Shown here one piece after another: positions 59,737-64,000 of a stretch of DNA of 64,000 bases. The DNA comes from Leptodontidium sp. MPI-SDFR-AT-0119 (lineage: Eukaryota > Ascomycota > Leotiomycetes > Helotiales > Leptodontidiaceae): assembly GCA_020726505.1 (NCBI GenBank), contig JAHLEZ010000002.1, forward strand, positions 248,001-312,000, written 5' to 3'. The notes beneath the pieces were generated by a model. That model did not search any database and had not been told where the DNA came from. It saw only the letters and a program-made list of their open reading frames with translations. Position 1 is the stretch's first letter. The number at the start of each line of letters is the position of its first letter. A program made the position numbers and the translations under genes.

Positions 59737-61298
59737 ATGCCTCTGGTACGATACAATGCACTTTCGGTCCTCCGCAACATCAATCTCGCCGATTCTGACG
59801 AGCTGAACAAGACAATGCACTCAATTGCACGCTGTAAGTGGCCTTCATCCCCTGCTATGCTGCTCACCTGGAAGTCTTAAATAGCTAGGCATACTCGGCG
59901 ATTCAACTTCCGGGCTTGACATCACCCTCTTCAACGTCTGCGAGGATTGAGCTGACAATGTTTTCACTTAGGTTTAGATACGACACCAGGCTCCGATGCA
60001 AAGCGTGCCGCTGAACAGGCACTGGCACTCTTGAATAAAGGTCCGATTCTTCGAATCGTCCGAGCCATTGAGCGAACCCCCGATTACCCCCTCCTACGAA
60101 TGGCTGTTGAGCGCCTTCTTGAATGCAGAGACAGAAGTCGACTTGAGATTCTAGGTGCCGTCTCTGAGTTGGAGCACTTGGCGGAGGAGAAAGTTTTGAT
60201 AAACCCCGAGATCTATGTCAAGGAGTATGTCGAGGCTCTTGAAGAATTCATGGAACTTCCTCCTCTTCCATTTGGAAAGGTATGTCCGCCTTGATGATAC
60301 ATTTCTGTTGAAATTCTGACATGGAACAAGCACCCGACATCTCAGCATGAATGGCTTGACACCTCGAGGCCAGAGAGCGCTCCATCAGATGATCAAGCTA
60401 CTCCACCAACCACCAACCAATCTCAATCTGAAGACTTGACTATCACATCAAGCGTGGAGGATTCCCAGTCTGACAAGTCCACAAATAGTAGTCCGAGTGA
60501 CCTGGTAAGTGTACGCAGAGGTCGAATTGAGAAGAAATATGTTTGGTGAGAGGAAACTAACAGCATAACTTCGCAGGAAATCGTCAAACCCGCGACTGCC
60601 AGAACGCCACTTCCAAACCTTCCCTCCAGCTCAAAGTTCGCCAACATAAAGTCAAAGCCTAGCACTCCACGTCGAAAGAAAGCTACTCTACTCTCAGAGG
60701 AATATGCTATCTCATCCCCACCCGGATCTTCTCCCGTCACACCCAGCAAACGCGGCAAGGCAACCAAGGCTTGTGATGAGTGTCGACGACGCAAGACCAA
60801 GTGTTTGAGAGACGAGCTGGAAGGTAAATGTACTTCGTGTGCAAAGATGGGCCGTAACTGTGTTCTCAGTTTGACTTCTCCTGTCAAGTCAGCTGTTCGA
60901 GGTTCGGCTAAGAGAGCTGCGATTGAAGATCCATTCAAGGGCCCATCTAACACTCAAGCGCCCGCTGCGAAGACAAAGAGGTATGTCCAAGCTCTCGCCC
61001 CAAAACCATACCAATTGATGCTAAGCCTTCGAACAGTGTTGCGATGAAGAGCATCCTCCACCACTTCGGCGATCTGAAGGAAGGAAAGGCTCTTGGAATC
61101 GTTGCCGACGAGGACAACGATGAGGACTCCAGCGAGGGTACGGATGGACTTGTTGATGTGATGGATGTCAGCAGCGTCATTGGCATCATATCTGATCCCG
61201 AGGACTTTGACTACAACCCAAACAAGCGTGTCTGCCGTCCTGGTAAGAAAGGTCGATCCAGATCTATCAGAAAGTCGTCGTCGATCGCCGTTGAGTAG
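59737..61298 (+). CDS. F6: tandem-family protein with N-terminal module and Zn2Cys6, lacking the WR module
   Basis: Five exons, 59737-59833, 59972-60279, 60331-60504, 60577-60980 and 61037-61298, all in phase, give 414 residues. The first exon (MPLVRYNALSVLRNINLADS) and second (ALALLNKG; GPILRIVRAIERTPDYPLLR) form the family N-terminal module, ended by a phase-0 intron at residue 135. After a Ser/Thr-rich linker, a Zn2Cys6 cluster follows at about 262-290: CDECRRRKTKC, eight residues, then CTSCAKMGRNC, with basic flanks. The remainder is acidic (EDNDEDSSEGTDGLVD) with a basic end (RPGKKGRSRSIRKSSS). There is no fungal transcription-factor middle homology region, and the WR module of F1-F5 is absent. 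Probably a DNA-binding nuclear protein; targets unknown. Confidence 0.82.
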
Positions 61299-61914
61299 AT
61301 TCAGTTGCGTCCGCTTCTTCCTCTCAATTGCTGGGTTGGAAGCCATTTATTTGTCGCCACTCGTCAATGTGGACTGCTCATTGCAAGCTGAGGATCTCAT
61401 TCTGGATTTTGCTTTGAACTTTTGAGAGCTGTGGGGGAAAATATTAGTTAGGTGTTATGGCGTTGAGTTTTCTGATTGTGGTAGGATACTTCATCTGGGT
61501 AACGGTCAGCGAGCTTTCATAGAGAGATGCCTTCAGTAAATTTGGCGGCATTGAATTCAATAGAAAGCATGTGCGACAGCACTTATCAATTGAGGGATAA
61601 AAGGAGAACACAGAAGTCTTTACTTCCTCCCAGAGAGCTCTGAAGTGACTTGCGTGAGTGCTACATGTAGCACCTTCCTAACCTTAGCCAGCCTTTGCAT
61701 CAAGATGTGTCAGGCTCCCTCCTCCCCTTCCCCAACTATCCTCAAACTGTCTGGTCTCTCGATAACTCGAAGCGCCAATCTCAACTTAACAGCATTCATT
61801 TGCAGTACCCATCATTACTTATAGAACCCATGTATTAATCCGACACCAGTCACCGATCTTCGAAAGATTGATCCATTTTACAACAGCACACTCCCCTCAC
61901 GACGCTGCTTCGCG
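61299..61914. other. Intergenic
   Basis: F6 3' flank and F7 promoter. No feature seen. Confidence 0.5.
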
Positions 61915-63351
61915 ATGGATGGGGCACTGACTGACACATGCTGCAACGCTCCTGATAATTGCATATCGGCCACCAACTGCTCCAATCGAAATGATAATAC
62001 GAGCAGGGGACTGTCCATCAATGATAAGCTCAACTCGACCGAGACGGATATCAATGAAGGCTCTGACGCACCTCAATCCATGAGTCCGTTGCGGAAGTCT
62101 TCAATCAGCCAGGGACAGAAATTTGAACATCTATTTCAGGAAAGTCGACCAATTCCGACGACCCGGCAAGAATATCGAGCTCCTGTAGGCCCGATGTTTG
62201 CCAATCTCTGCTGCCAACTTCCATCCCCACAAGTCCCAACGGAAGCCCAGAAGAGTCTTTTCCTCGACCAGGATGAGCCAAAGCCAAATATTAATAAAAG
62301 TCGGAGAGATAGCGGTGTTGACATGTTACAGGATGGCGAGGGCGGAAACGTTGGGCCAGAAGAAGAGTGCAGACGCCCAATCGCAAAGGATATGAAGAGG
62401 AAGCAATCAGCCAGCCAATCACCGGGGATGGAGACTTCAAAGAGAACAAAAGGCGTTGCGTACCCGGTGAATGATGGCGAAAGCATCAGCAAACGACAGA
62501 GGCAGCGACGGAAATTCTGCATGTCAAGCGCTGAAGCTGAGGAATTCCGTGCTCGACAGGCGGAATACGTAAGCCATCTTTCATGCTTCAAGCTATCATA
62601 TACAGACTGATCGAAAACAGTTGCATGATGGTAACGCAAAAATCATAAGCGAAATACCACGGTTTACTCGAAGTCAGAAGAAAGTCCTGGTATGTGTTTC
62701 GGGTTACTTGAGTATACCCAGGGCGGGCTGAGCTTACTTGCACAGAAAAACGAAGTCATGAATCAACCTGCACGGTCCAAGCCGTCAACAGGGCTCCACG
62801 GCACCCACGAAACATCTCTCCGAAGAGCATGATGTAGGTGGAAGACACTGTCATCTTTTCTGGCGTTGCTAACGAAACGTGCCCAGCCCGGCCATGCTTT
62901 GTCTTAGAGTGATTGTTCTCCCTATTCAGAGCCAGGAAAGTAATGTTCAAGTCAAAGCAATAGCCCAAAGCCGGTCGAGAAAGCTAGTAGGTTGGTCAAG
63001 AAGATTGCCAGCAGTGGAAAGAACGTGGGCTGCTGCAAGAAACCAGTAGGCTGCAGAAGTTCTACCAAGCCAGTTGTTCCTCAAACGACTGACAAATGGG
63101 ACAGTCGAAACAGGTCAACCGTGTCGACAATACCAGAAGTCCAAGATTCGTTCTGAGAAGAGAGAGGAGGTTATCGAAAGCCCTCAGTCAGAAGTTGAGA
63201 CTGGTACCTTGAAGGCGTGAGTCGTAACCATGCTGAAGACACTGAAGCACTGCTAACTTTCCGGCTACACAGGCAATTGGTATATAGGATTGCTGACCAC
63301 AACACCGTTATGTATTCCCTACCAGTCAAGTTGGGTAAGCTTGAGATCTGA
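61915..63351 (+). CDS. F7: unknown nuclear-type protein, gene model unresolved in the middle
   Basis: Exon 1 61915-62568 (218 codons) starts MDGALTDTCCNAPDNCISAT and ends with basic KRQRQRRKFCMSSAEAEEFR. Exon 2 62621-62689 encodes LHDGNAKIISEIPRFTRSQ. A third exon at 62746-62832 would end the protein at 269 residues. Alternatively exon 2 joins 63050-63216 (QLFLKRLTNGTVETGQPCRQ; KIRSEKREEVIESPQSEVET) and 63273-63351 (QLVYRIADHNTVMYSLPVKL), which are linked by a good GTGAGT..ACAG intron with matching phase; this gives about 322 residues. The phase match of the last two exons suggests they are real coding sequence, so either the middle intron is long or the gene is damaged. It follows F6 on the same strand, but I see neither the N-terminal module nor the WR module. 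Confidence 0.5.
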
Positions 63352-63752
63352 AACCGGATGGTCAGTCTGGAAGCTGCACGTTACATCTGGTTGATTGGTG
63401 TATTCCGGGTTTGAGATGAGTATGCTTTATCATGGTCGATCGGTGTTGTTTGAGTATTGAATAGACCGTCTCCGAAGCTGGAAACATTATAAATTAGTTT
63501 CTTGAGGTGTAAGACATGGGTGAAAGCCTTGAATCTGCTAAGTGAGATGATTTGGGGAGTATCCACGGGCCAAGACTTTGTAACTACGCATGCTAGCTCG
63601 TGGGCTCGTGCGTTCCAACTCCTTGAGCGAAGCTCCTCATATAGACACAGGGCCCACAGAACTCCAAGGTCAGCATTAAACAAGAGCCAGGTTTCTCTCT
63701 GGCAGATGCAGTCATCAACCAGAGGTAGTGGTCCACATGTCGGGGTGTAAAT
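63352..63752. other. Intergenic, convergent 3' regions
   Basis: Between F7 and the minus-strand MFS gene. No feature seen. Confidence 0.45.
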
Positions 63753-64000
63753 CTACTCCTCCTTCAAGCCCACCTTCCCAATCTTCCTCAATCCTAACCC
63801 GATATTCCCCAAAACCAACACATCAACGCCAAAACACAACCAAAACGTAGCTCTATACCCATCCATCAACGTCTCTGACTCCGGTATCAACGAGCCTATC
63901 TTCCCTTCCCTACTCATCGTAACACTAGAAGCCACAACAGCCGTAACACCTAACCCAAAACTCGCACCAATATCACTGATAGTATTAAACACTCCTCCCG
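63753..64000 (-). CDS. MFS transporter, C-terminal end (5' part outside window)
   Basis: The minus-strand frame is open to the window edge and ends at 63753, giving about 82 residues. FNTISDIGASFGLGVTAVVA and MDGYRATFWLCFGVDVLVLG are the last two membrane segments typical of 14-TM (DHA2-type) drug:H+ antiporters, with GL.K.GKVG at the cytoplasmic end. The rest of the gene lies beyond the right edge, so substrate and length cannot be judged. It is not closely similar to the MFS fragment at the left edge. Confidence 0.8.
   Translation of the reverse strand, partial: GGVFNTISDIGASFGLGVTAVVASSVTMSREGKIGSLIPESETLMDGYRATFWLCFGVDVLVLGNIGLGLRKIGKVGLKEE

Noticed and set aside
42357..61298. The tandem F1-F6 genes as domesticated transposase or a secondary-metabolite cluster
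   Set aside because: No DDE/RNase H motifs, terminal repeats or biosynthetic enzymes are visible; multi-exon structure and acidic tails fit nuclear proteins better.
1..64000. tRNA, rRNA or CRISPR features
   Set aside because: No B-box-like GGTTCGANTCC with cloverleaf context, no rRNA stretch and no regularly spaced repeat array was seen; CRISPR is not expected in a fungal nuclear genome.

Overview
The window is nuclear DNA of a filamentous ascomycete (Pezizomycotina, perhaps Leotiomycetes/Helotiales; the class is an inference). Reasons: many short introns (about 45-100 nt) with GTRNGT..YAG borders, Zn2Cys6 domains, a CFEM receptor, fungal NACHT (NLR-like) genes, a DASH-complex subunit, and two decayed genes whose in-frame stops look like CAA/CAG to TAA/TAG changes, as repeat-induced point mutation (RIP) would give. 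I found no tRNA, rRNA or CRISPR array.

Left part (1-9.7 kb): the 3' part of an MFS transporter, a decayed minisatellite, a CaMKK/Ssp1-type kinase pseudogene, a four-exon secreted tannase/feruloyl esterase, a long gene-poor stretch, and a two-exon gene of unknown function. Next comes a two-exon NACHT gene on the minus strand (9.7-13.3 kb).

Core part (14.5-29.4 kb): conserved nuclear genes, all on the minus strand: a MYST acetyltransferase (Sas2-like), proteasome subunit Rpn3, TFIID/SAGA subunit TAF12 and an acidic Ser-rich nuclear protein. A GPI-anchored AA12-type PQQ sugar dehydrogenase follows.

Variable part (31.4-41 kb): a RIP-degraded NACHT-ankyrin gene that still carries seven near-identical open ankyrin repeats, a broken coiled-coil gene next to it, two direct copies of a palindromic repeat flanking both, a seven-exon CFEM-domain PTH11-type receptor, a small ORF with an internal TGA, and DASH subunit Spc34.

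Right part (42.3-63.4 kb): the most unusual region. Six co-oriented, multi-exon paralogues (called F1-F6 here) share a helical N-terminal module, nearly always followed by a phase-0 intron. F1-F5 share a C-terminal module of about 140 residues built around 'LNqWR.Q.F', 'W..SE' and 'W..LA..YN' motifs (Myb/SANT- or trihelix-like by eye). F5 and F6 carry a Zn2Cys6 cluster in the middle, and F6 lacks the C-terminal module. A decayed gene lies between F4 and F5, and a further unknown gene (F7) follows F6. This looks like a diversifying tandem family of nuclear DNA-binding proteins; I know of no description of it. The window ends inside a second MFS transporter gene on the minus strand.
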